Shown: positions 14,599 to 20,449 of the stretch, piece after piece
Numbering within the stretch: the first letter of the stretch is position 1
How the letters are laid out: each line of letters starts with the position of its first letter
NCBI GenBank assembly: GCA_041580375.1
Contig: JBFGDZ010000048.1
Span: 1 to 20,449, forward strand
DNA from: JAPUIN01 sp041580375
GTDB lineage: Bacteria > Acidobacteriota > Polarisedimenticolia > Gp22-AA2
Direction: 5' to 3'
Length of the DNA stretch: 20,449 nt
Notes under the pieces: model-generated
The model's database searches: none
The model's input: only the letters and a program-made list of their open reading frames with translations
What the model was told of the DNA's origin: nothing
Made by a program: the position numbers and the translations under genes

Positions 14599-15387
14599 AT
14601 GCGGCGTCTCGCGATGGTCCTCGTGGTGATGCTCGCGGCGGCGGGCGGCGCGGCCCTGGCCCGTGAGCCGGAGGGCGGGAGCCCGCCGGCCGGCGCCGAC
14701 CGGGACGGGAGGCGTGTGTTCCAGCGCTTCGTCGAGGACGCGGCGATCGTGCCGGGCGGCTGGATCGAGGGGCGTCTGGTCTACGCCAACCTGCCCAACG
14801 GGGAGAGCGCCTTCGCCGGCCCTCTGATCGCCTTCCGCCTGGGCGACTCAGTGGAAGCCGGGCTGAGGTTCGGATTCATCGACGTCGATCCCGACGTGGG
14901 CAGCGGCGGGTCCGGATTCTCCGACGTCGATCTCTTTCTGAAGTACCGCGCCCCGCGGAGCGGGCCTCACCGGGCCGCCTTCGGCGCGCTGGTGAAGGCC
15001 CCCACGGCCGACGAGGAGGACGGGATCGGCACCGGCGAGACCGACGTGGAGGTGTTCGCGGCCTACCGCGCGAACCTGCCGGCCGTCACCCTCGCCTTCA
15101 ACGCCGGGGCCCGTCTGAACGGTGACCCTCCCGGAGTCGACGTGGAGGAGACGATCCTGCTCGGTGCCGGGATCCTGATGCCGGCGACGCACCGCCTGAC
15201 CTTCCTCATCGAGGGGTCCTGGGAGACGGAGCGGTTCGACGGCGCGGGCAATGACGGACGCCTGACGACCGGGTTGCAATTGATGGGGCACGGCGGCCGT
15301 GGTGGCTTCCGCGCCGCCGTGGCGCTGCCGCTGACCGACGCCGCCCCCGACTACGAGGTCATCGTCGGGGCCCTGTTTTCCTATTAG
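14599..15387 (+). CDS. Outer-membrane beta-barrel, MetA/phenol-degradation-type (PF13557-like)
   Basis: 262 residues from ATG 14599, chosen because GGAGG sits 9 nt upstream and a signal peptide starts there (MRRLAMVLVVMLAAAGGAALA, cleavage ALA|REP). The pattern of strands with GFSDVDLFLKYRAP, FGALVKAPTAD, IGTGETDVEVFAAYRANL and LAFNAGARLNG matches what I recall of the 'putative MetA-pathway of phenol degradation' family, which are exported barrels with a conserved G-D-L-K-Y strand and a lk.PT...GTG turn. The chain ends in an aromatic residue (LFSY), as outer-membrane barrels do. The family name comes from gene context elsewhere and does not prove an aromatic substrate. The glutathione S-transferase gene follows after 45 nt on the same strand, possibly one unit. 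Confidence 0.72.
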   Translation: MRRLAMVLVVMLAAAGGAALAREPEGGSPPAGADRDGRRVFQRFVEDAAIVPGGWIEGRLVYANLPNGESAFAGPLIAFRLGDSVEAGLRFGFIDVDPDVGSGGSGFSDVDLFLKYRAPRSGPHRAAFGALVKAPTADEEDGIGTGETDVEVFAAYRANLPAVTLAFNAGARLNGDPPGVDVEETILLGAGILMPATHRLTFLIEGSWETERFDGAGNDGRLTTGLQLMGHGGRGGFRAAVALPLTDAAPDYEVIVGALFSY

Positions 15388-15432
15388 AATACCGGGTCAC
15401 CAACGCAGCGAAACTCGGAGAGGGGCCCGCAC

Positions 15433-16065
15433 ATGGATCGACCCGTCAAGCTGTACGATCTGCATCCGTCACCCAACAACATCAAGGTCAGGCTCGCCCT
15501 GGCGTACAAGAAGATCCCGTACGAGATCATTCCGGTCGATCCGCGGGACCGGACGCCGGTGATCAAGGCGTCCGGCCAGTCGCTCGCCCCCGTGCTTCTG
15601 CACGGGGAGACGATCGTCTACGATTCCTTCGCCATCCTGCGCTATCTGGACGGCAACTGGCCGGGCTCGCCCAGGCTGTTCAGCGAGGATCGGACGCGCC
15701 ACAAGACGATCGAGGAATGGGAGCAGTTCACGCGCGCGGAGTGCGGCCCTCCCGTCGGCATGACCTTCGGGCAGGCCCTCGAGGGCAAGGTCGACCCGGA
15801 CAAGAGACGGGAGTCGAACGCGCGGATCAACCGGGCGGCCGCCCGCGTGGAGGCCGCCCTCGCGGACGGGCCGTACCTGATGGGGGACGCGCCGAACGCG
15901 GCGGACCTCACCGTGGCGCCGATGCTCTCCCTGGCCGTTCTCTCGAAGGAGTCGGCCGCGGGCAACCCGCTGATGCAGTTCTTCCTGGAAAATCTGAAAA
16001 TCGATAATGCCCCGAAGACGCGCGACTGGATCGGGCGGATCATGGCCTGGGACGGCCGCCGATAA
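15433..16065 (+). CDS. Glutathione S-transferase family protein
   Basis: 210 residues from ATG 15433, with GGAGAGGGG about 8 nt upstream. The N-terminal thioredoxin-like domain (1-80) has the opening VKLYDLHPSPNNIKVRLALAYK, with SPNN where many bacterial GSTs have SPxCxKV, APVLLHG (cis-Pro of the glutathione site) and YDSFAILRYLD (the E/D-S gamma-glutamyl-binding motif). The C-terminal helical domain shows YLMGDAPNAADLTVAPML, the N-capping box of GSTs. The candidate catalytic residue is Ser14; Cys is absent there, so it is more likely a Ser-type transferase or isomerase than a disulfide-reductase type. Role: conjugation or isomerisation of electrophiles, substrate unknown. TAGAAT (15385-15390), overlapping the previous stop, could be a -10 box but lacks a good -35. 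Convergent with the next gene, with only 5 nt between the stops. Confidence 0.9.
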   Translation: MDRPVKLYDLHPSPNNIKVRLALAYKKIPYEIIPVDPRDRTPVIKASGQSLAPVLLHGETIVYDSFAILRYLDGNWPGSPRLFSEDRTRHKTIEEWEQFTRAECGPPVGMTFGQALEGKVDPDKRRESNARINRAAARVEAALADGPYLMGDAPNAADLTVAPMLSLAVLSKESAAGNPLMQFFLENLKIDNAPKTRDWIGRIMAWDGRR

Positions 16066-16070
16066 ACTCT

Positions 16071-17801
16071 CTAGTCGTTCAGCATCGCGACGGCGTCCGG
16101 GTCGATGCCGGGGCGCTGCCGCAACGGAACGCCGAGGTTCGTAAACAGCCGGGCGAGAAGAGACGCGGTGCGTGACCTCCGGCATTCATCGGCGTCGGGA
16201 AGGGCCAGGGCCACGAGCGTTCCGCGGCCCACGCGGTACATCGCGACGCCCGGCATGACGAGGGTGGGGCGGATGCGGTCTGCGCCGGACGGCGCCAGCA
16301 GCCGCAGCTCGGTCCGCCCCGGCCGCGCCAGCAGCTCCAGATCGGCCGGAGCCACCCCGCGCAGCAGCGGGACGTCGCCGTCGATTCGTACCGGAGGGTT
16401 TCCGGCGGCGCGGAACTGCACCGGCGCTCCCGTCAGTCTTCTCAAGTAGTCCTGCACGAGCGACTGCGGGTTGACGAGCACCACGGTCCCTCCCTCGCGG
16501 AGGAATCGGGAGACGCGCGAGAGCCGCGGAAGGTCGGATCCGTCGCGCCGCCGCGGCGCCGTCCAGTCGGCGGGCGCCAGCAGGACGTCGACCCCCGCCA
16601 GATCGTCCGGCGCCGTGGCGAGGCGCGGGTCGAGCGACAGGAGACAGGCGGGGAGATCGTCGATCGACCCCGCGTACAGACGGGCGCTGGGGGCCGCCGG
16701 GCGATTCTCCAGCAGATAGGCCAGTGTGTTGATCAGGAGGATCCGGGCCCGCGCGTCTCGATCGTGAAGGGCCGGGATCGCGGCCTGGGCCGCCACGATC
16801 GTACCTTCCCCGAGAGGCATCTCCAGCATCGCCACGCCCTGCTGCCAGGCCGGTCCCGCCGGAACCCGCAGCTCGGCAAGGACCCTGAAGTTCCCGCGCG
16901 TCGGAGGAAGGAGCGGCCGGCTCAGCGGGCCTCCAAGTGCGAAGAAGCCGGCGTCCGGCCCGATATCCCGGAGGATCGGATGGCCCCGGTCCAGGAAAAC
17001 CTCGGTCTCGGGCGGGTGGTGGAATGCGGGCCACAGCCGGAGATCCTCGCTCAGCGTTCCCGGCAGATTGGGCTGATCCAGGAGCAGGACGCGCACGCCG
17101 GCGCGCGCCCGCGCGGCCAGCGTCGGTCCGAGCGGCTCGCGCCCGCGCACGAAGCCTCCCGGGCCGATCACGATTAGATCCCCCCGGAAGAGCTTCAGGT
17201 CCTCGGCGCGCTCGTAAGGCCCGGCGCTCAGCCCGAGTCCGCGCAGGAGCCGCGCCCCGGCGCCGATCGGGTCGAGCAGGGCGACGCGGGCGCCGGAGAA
17301 CAGCGCCAGGAGATCGCGCGCCCGCGCGGCGGGGTAGAGCGTGAAGGGGAAGCTCGCTTTCCCGATCGGCCGCCCCGCGTCGTGCACGATGACGTCGAGA
17401 TCGATCCCGGCGGGCCGGTGGACGTCGGGCAGGGGCAATGTCAGGACGATCCGGGATTCGCCGCCGCCGCGGCTCGTGATCGGATGGGCTCCGCGCGCGA
17501 TCGTGCTGCCGTCACGCCTCATGCGCCACTCGAGCGTGACGCCCGTGGTGGTCGCCGGCAGTCCGCGCAGCACCAGGGTGCGGGTGGCGCGCGTCCCTCC
17601 TTCCAGCAGCGTCGTCGGCTCCTCGATCTCGAGGCGGACCGGGTGCTGTGACGCGTCCGCGGGGAGCGCGGCGACGCGCGACGACTCCGCGCGGGTCTCC
17701 AGCGCCGCGCCCCGGGCCGTCGAGACGGCACGCAGGAGCACGACGAGAGTCAGGAGCACCAGGATCAGGACGGCCGTCCGTCGGGCGCGCGCTTCGTCCA
17801 A
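16071..17801 (-). CDS. Membrane-anchored periplasmic protein with glutamine-amidotransferase-like domains, unknown function
   Basis: 576 residues from a TTG at 17801, which has GAGGGAG on the - strand with 6-nt spacing. ATG 17831 (10 residues longer, no ribosome site) and TTG 17867 (22 longer, inside the 18-bp repeat, right after an in-frame TGA) are alternatives. One transmembrane anchor follows a short basic N-terminus (RRTAVLILVLLTLVVLLRAV). Residues about 50-155 look like an Ig/GH2-type beta domain (LEWRMRRDGSTIARGAHPI ... FPFTLYP). From about 165 come two Rossmann-like segments (ARVALLDPIGAGARLLRGLG; GDLIVIGPGGFVRG; AGVRVLLLDQPN; later DDLAGVDVLLAPADW and LREGGTVVLVNPQSL). That order resembles the C-terminal accessory part of large GH2 glycosidases without their catalytic barrel. 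I see no catalytic Cys-His-Glu triad, so a structural or binding role is likelier than an enzyme. Unassigned. Confidence 0.75.
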   Translation of the reverse strand: MDEARARRTAVLILVLLTLVVLLRAVSTARGAALETRAESSRVAALPADASQHPVRLEIEEPTTLLEGGTRATRTLVLRGLPATTTGVTLEWRMRRDGSTIARGAHPITSRGGGESRIVLTLPLPDVHRPAGIDLDVIVHDAGRPIGKASFPFTLYPAARARDLLALFSGARVALLDPIGAGARLLRGLGLSAGPYERAEDLKLFRGDLIVIGPGGFVRGREPLGPTLAARARAGVRVLLLDQPNLPGTLSEDLRLWPAFHHPPETEVFLDRGHPILRDIGPDAGFFALGGPLSRPLLPPTRGNFRVLAELRVPAGPAWQQGVAMLEMPLGEGTIVAAQAAIPALHDRDARARILLINTLAYLLENRPAAPSARLYAGSIDDLPACLLSLDPRLATAPDDLAGVDVLLAPADWTAPRRRDGSDLPRLSRVSRFLREGGTVVLVNPQSLVQDYLRRLTGAPVQFRAAGNPPVRIDGDVPLLRGVAPADLELLARPGRTELRLLAPSGADRIRPTLVMPGVAMYRVGRGTLVALALPDADECRRSRTASLLARLFTNLGVPLRQRPGIDPDAVAMLND

Positions 17802-17824
17802 TGTCCTCTCCCTCGAGAATGACA

Positions 17825-17896
17825 GGTCCATCGATGATGACCGGTCGATCGATGATGACCGGACCAACGATGATCACCGGTCCATCGATTACGAGA
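17825..17896. repeat. 18-bp tandem repeat, four units
   Basis: Four consecutive units: GGTCCATCGATGATGACC (17825-17842), GGTCGATCGATGATGACC (17843-17860), GGACCAACGATGATCACC (17861-17878) and GGTCCATCGATTACGAG (17879-17895, diverged). Units carry the palindrome ATCGAT or a variant. The array lies just upstream of the TTG 17801 start, between it and the candidate promoter at 17928-17955. It is therefore in the leader RNA, or in the first codons if translation begins at 17831 or 17867. Confidence 0.8.
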
Positions 17897-17927
17897 TCGC
17901 AATCCGCCGCGGTCGCGGCACTGCGCG

Positions 17928-17955
17928 AATATAGGTCCCGCGGCGTGGCGCGCAA
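17928..17955 (-). promoter_or_regulatory. Candidate promoter of the membrane-anchored protein gene
   Basis: On the - strand TTGCGC (plus GCGCAA 17950-17955), 16 nt, TATATT (plus AATATA 17928-17933; 5/6). The start would be near 17921, giving a leader of about 120 nt that contains all four 18-bp repeats. Confidence 0.4.
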
Positions 17956-18022
17956 CGGCGGGGATCGGCGCAAAGGGCCTTCGCGGGTGGCCTTCCGGCC
18001 CGCGCGGCGCCGGATCGGGGTC

Positions 18023-18053
18023 TTTACAAGCGGCCGACGGGGTGTGATACGAT
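18023..18053 (+). promoter_or_regulatory. Probable promoter of the ferredoxin gene
   Basis: TTTACA (18023-18028; 5/6) and an extended -10 TGATACGAT (18045-18053; TGn plus TACGAT) with 19 nt between hexamers. The leader would be about 38 nt, with a strong AGAGGAGGT (18082-18090) 8 nt before the GTG. Confidence 0.5.
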
Positions 18054-18097
18054 GCGCGAAGAACGAGGGACGGTAGCGACTAGAGGAGGTCCTGACC

Positions 18098-18412
18098 GTG
18101 TCGTATGTCATCACCGAAAAGTGCCTGGGCGAGCGGTATGCGACCTGCGTGGCCGTCTGCCCTGTCGATTGCATCCACCCGGGAGATTACAAGGGTGAGG
18201 TCTTCATGATCATCGATCCGGACGAGTGCATCGACTGCGGTGCCTGTCTGCCCGAATGTCCGATCGAGGCGATCGTGGAGACCGAAGAGGAGTCCCCCGA
18301 GTGGGCCAAGGTCAACCGCGAGCTCACGCCGCAGTTCAAGGGCCAGGCCCAGCCCACGCCGCGACCCGCCAACGATCCTCCGAAGAAGTCGGGGAACAAG
18401 CTGCGCGCCTGA
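18098..18412 (+). CDS. fdxA: 7Fe-type (3Fe-4S/4Fe-4S) ferredoxin
   Basis: 104 residues from a GTG at 18098, backed by AGAGGAGGT with ideal spacing; no ATG competes. Cysteines sit at 9, 17, 21, 25, 44, 47, 50 and 54. By analogy with Azotobacter FdI and FdxA proteins, C9, C17 and C54 hold a [3Fe-4S] cluster, Glu12 taking the place of the usual fourth Cys, and C21, C44, C47 and C50 hold the [4Fe-4S] cluster (VCPVDCI ... DECIDCGACLPECPIEAI). C25 is the extra free Cys typical of this group. Residues 60-104 are a charged, Pro-rich tail. It is a soluble low-potential one-electron carrier; partners are not shown, as neighbours are unrelated. Monocistronic: promoter at 18023-18053, terminator at 18440-18465. 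The symbol is given by family resemblance only. Confidence 0.93.
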   Translation: MSYVITEKCLGERYATCVAVCPVDCIHPGDYKGEVFMIIDPDECIDCGACLPECPIEAIVETEEESPEWAKVNRELTPQFKGQAQPTPRPANDPPKKSGNKLRA

Positions 18413-18439
18413 CGGGCCGGGATCGCGAGACCGAGCGAG

Positions 18440-18465
18440 AGGCTCCCTCACGGGAGCCTTTTTTT
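18440..18465 (+). terminator. Rho-independent terminator of the ferredoxin gene
   Basis: AGGCTCCC (18440-18447), loop TCAC, GGGAGCCT (18452-18459): an 8-bp perfect stem followed by a run of seven T (18459-18465). It lies 28 nt past the ferredoxin stop. There is no matching A-run on the left side, so it should work mainly on the + strand. Confidence 0.93.
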
Positions 18466-18475
18466 CAACCGCGCC

Positions 18476-20449
18476 TCAGCGCCCGGGCTGGTCGATGAGC
18501 AGGGCGGCGGCCCGGTCGAGATGCCTGGAGGCGCGATCGAAGGCGGCGGCGAGCTCCGCCTCATGCCGGGGGATCGCGTCGTGATCCCCCCGCTCGATCG
18601 CCTCGAAGATCCTCGGGATCAGCGCGGGGCGGTAGGTGGGCTGCGGCGCGAACAGGAGGTGCTTGAAGAACGGGCGCCCCGAAAGCCCGGACGACTCCGT
18701 CATCGATCGGGGCACCTTCAGGAGAAGATCGTTGATCCGGCGAATCCGGCCGGAATCCGACAGAGCGGGGTCGTCCCCGCGTCTTTCCACCTCCTCCTCG
18801 AATCGGCTCGCCGACTTCAGCCAGCGCGCCGCGGCAGCCCGCGCGCGGTCCATGTTCATCGGGCGCGGGGCTCCGTCCCCGGCCGCGACCGTCTCCAGGT
18901 ATTCCGGCACGGCGGCGGCGTACTCGGAGAAGCGGAACGGCAGGATCCCGGCGTCGGCGAGCCGCCATACCGCCAGACCCATGAGCCGCGCCATGGCGAC
19001 GTTGTATCGGAACCCCGGATCCCCGATCCGCGAGAGCCACGCGTAGCTGTCGTATTGGGAATGATAGACGCCGTAAGGGCCGCCGAACGACATGTCGATG
19101 CAGCTCATCCCGAGATGCTCGAGGAACGCCGTGTAGTCGGTCGCCCCGACGATCATCTCGACGTGCGGGCGGCCGTCCTCGAAGTTCGAGGCCCACGCGT
19201 CGTGCAGCGTGCCGCGCCCGCCGGGGTCCGCCACCGACTTCGTCGCCTCGCGGAGGAAGGCCGCCAGCTCGGGCGTCGCGCCGCCCTGGAACCGAGGTCC
19301 GGAGGCGGCGTGATCCACGTTGATGTAGGCCACCCCGTTTCGATCGAGATCCCTTCGGTTGTCCTTGACCCAGCTGGTCGACCCGCCCAGCAGATCCTCC
19401 TCGCCGTCCCAGTTCGCCAGAACGATCGTCCGCCTCGGGCGGTGTCCCGCCCGGAGGGCCTCGCCCAGAGCGCGCCCGACCTCCAGGAGCGCGGCCGTCC
19501 CGCTGGACGGGTCGACCGCGCCGTAGATCCAGGCGTCGCGGTGGTTGCCGATCACCACGAGCGAGCCGGGCTCCGACCGTCCGCGAATCGTGGCGATCAC
19601 GTTGCGCATGGTGCCGATCCGCTCCTCGTTGCGAACGGTCATGCGGACCCTCGCGGGGCCCGGTCCGACGTGATACGTGAAGGGGAGCCCGCCCTGCCAC
19701 GAGGGAGGCACCACCGGGCCGCGCAGTCGCGAGAGGATCTCCGCGGCGTCCTCGTGTGACATCGGCACCGAGGGGATGCGGGGCAGCTGGCGGTCGCGCT
19801 CTTGCCCCTCGACCCAGCCTCCGCCCCGGCGCCGTTTCCAGTGGAACGTGAACGGCTCGCCCGGTCCGAACCAGTCGTAGATGATCGATCCCCACTGGAT
19901 GTGGCTCGGCGGGCCCCAGGGGCCCCGGGGGTAGACGTCGCCCCTGGCGAACCCGTCGTCCTTCGGGTCGGAGTAGATGATCGCCCCCTTCGCCCCGCGC
20001 GATTCGGCCTGATAGACCTTGAAGCCCCGGTAGCTGTACGGGGAGGAATAGCGCATGAGGACGATCCGTCCGCGGACGTCGACGCCCATCTCCTCCAATA
20101 GCGCGAAGTCCTCCGGACCGCCGGCGTTGGCGTAGACCACCTCCGCCTCGACGTCGCCGCTCTTCGCGTAGGCGTGATAGGGCACCTGGGCCGGGTCGTC
20201 GTACAGATCGCTGTCGTCGTCCTCGGGAATGGGCGCCTCCCTCAGCGCCAGTTTCCGCCGGGCGGGAGCCAGGATCTCGACGGAGGCCGAGACCGGCGAT
20301 GAGAGCAGGGCCGGGGTGTCGTGGAAGCGCACGTCCTCCAGGCCGTACTCGCGGAACCTGTCCCGCACGTAGTCGGCCAGCTCCATGTTGCGCGGCGTGC
20401 CGGTGCGGTGGGGCTCCGCCGTGAGGTGACGAAGGTGACGGGCGAAGGA
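18476..20449 (-). CDS. M28 peptidase, glutamate carboxypeptidase II/PSMA-like (5' partial)
   Basis: The frame is open to the right edge: the 21 codons before the ATG at 20386 read LTAEPHRTGTPRN, the family's typical start of the ectodomain, so the true start lies beyond 20449. 657 residues are visible. Order of domains: protease part, PA (protease-associated) insertion about 85-260, M28 catalytic core about 280-500, and a transferrin-receptor-like dimerisation domain about 530-650. All zinc-site residues of GCPII are kept at matching spacing: H303 (GNHRDAW), D313 (VDPSSG), E350-E351 (WDGEED; Glu350 the likely general base), D379 (INVDHA) and H463 (YHSQYD). An active exported or membrane-anchored carboxypeptidase or dipeptidase acting on peptides is expected; acidic-residue specificity as in human GCPII is not proven. 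It converges with the ferredoxin gene. The signal or anchor region is outside the window. Confidence 0.95.
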   Translation of the reverse strand, partial: SFARHLRHLTAEPHRTGTPRNMELADYVRDRFREYGLEDVRFHDTPALLSSPVSASVEILAPARRKLALREAPIPEDDDSDLYDDPAQVPYHAYAKSGDVEAEVVYANAGGPEDFALLEEMGVDVRGRIVLMRYSSPYSYRGFKVYQAESRGAKGAIIYSDPKDDGFARGDVYPRGPWGPPSHIQWGSIIYDWFGPGEPFTFHWKRRRGGGWVEGQERDRQLPRIPSVPMSHEDAAEILSRLRGPVVPPSWQGGLPFTYHVGPGPARVRMTVRNEERIGTMRNVIATIRGRSEPGSLVVIGNHRDAWIYGAVDPSSGTAALLEVGRALGEALRAGHRPRRTIVLANWDGEEDLLGGSTSWVKDNRRDLDRNGVAYINVDHAASGPRFQGGATPELAAFLREATKSVADPGGRGTLHDAWASNFEDGRPHVEMIVGATDYTAFLEHLGMSCIDMSFGGPYGVYHSQYDSYAWLSRIGDPGFRYNVAMARLMGLAVWRLADAGILPFRFSEYAAAVPEYLETVAAGDGAPRPMNMDRARAAAARWLKSASRFEEEVERRGDDPALSDSGRIRRINDLLLKVPRSMTESSGLSGRPFFKHLLFAPQPTYRPALIPRIFEAIERGDHDAIPRHEAELAAAFDRASRHLDRAAALLIDQPGR

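Noticed and set aside
17825..17896. CRISPR array
   Set aside because: Units abut directly with no spacers and are only 18 bp long; no cas genes nearby.
17512..18174. Open - strand frame encoding PVIIDG-like hexads that recall hexapeptide acyltransferase repeats
   Set aside because: The hexads come only from translating the 18-bp DNA repeat; the remainder is Arg-rich shadow and overlaps the ferredoxin gene and its promoter.
18440..18465. Bidirectional terminator also serving the M28 gene
   Set aside because: The - strand copy would need a T-run after the stem, but the left flank on the + strand (GCGAG) has no A-run.

Overview
The window is GC-rich throughout (I judge well over 60% by eye, not computed) and looks like the chromosome of a Gram-negative (diderm) bacterium. 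Three predicted outer-membrane beta-barrels, a lipoprotein, an RND/MMPL permease and a Tat-exported protein all imply two membranes. The mix of a DUF1302/DUF1329/YCF48/MMPL cluster, an FHA-GGDEF protein, a MinD-like ATPase with a J-like tail, a Tat-exported creatinase-like protein and a PSMA-type M28 peptidase would fit Acidobacteriota, Myxococcota or a related uncultured phylum. I cannot fix the phylum from the sequence. I see no insertion sequence, integrase, phage gene, CRISPR array, tRNA or rRNA.

Left part (1-6287, + strand): a compact four-gene operon. It encodes a DUF1302 beta-barrel (5' end outside the window), a DUF1329 exported protein, a YCF48/BNR-repeat exported protein and a 776-residue MMPL/RND permease. 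Intergenic gaps are 11, 52 and 22 nt. Together they look like an envelope-spanning pathway for a hydrophobic substrate: permease in the inner membrane, two periplasmic proteins, and a barrel in the outer membrane. This is the best candidate in the window for an under-described system.

Middle (6288-9110): a gene-free stretch holds an 82-bp relic of an outer-membrane-protein 3' end, followed by a predicted lipoprotein, a hemerythrin (HHE) protein, and on the - strand the intact barrel gene whose 3' end matches the relic.

9111-14398: a LeuA/homocitrate-synthase-like acyltransferase (+) reads from a near-consensus promoter placed so that the mRNA should be leaderless. It converges with an FHA-GGDEF diguanylate cyclase (-). 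Upstream of the cyclase on the same strand are a Tat-exported M24/creatinase-fold protein that has lost canonical metal ligands and a FlhG/MinD-type ATPase with a C-terminal J-like module.

Right part (14399-20449): from a divergent promoter region, a MetA-type outer-membrane barrel and a glutathione S-transferase (+). They converge with a membrane-anchored protein with glutamine-amidotransferase-like folds (-). A second divergent region, with an 18-bp tandem repeat, separates that gene from a 7Fe-type ferredoxin (+), which has a clear intrinsic terminator. Last is a glutamate-carboxypeptidase-II-like M28 peptidase (-), whose 5' end runs off the window.

No gene-free stretch exceeds 300 bases. 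The longest are 6288-6521, 14399-14598 and 17802-18097; what they hold is listed below. Functional statements rest on motifs read by eye and on recalled family knowledge. No database search was run.
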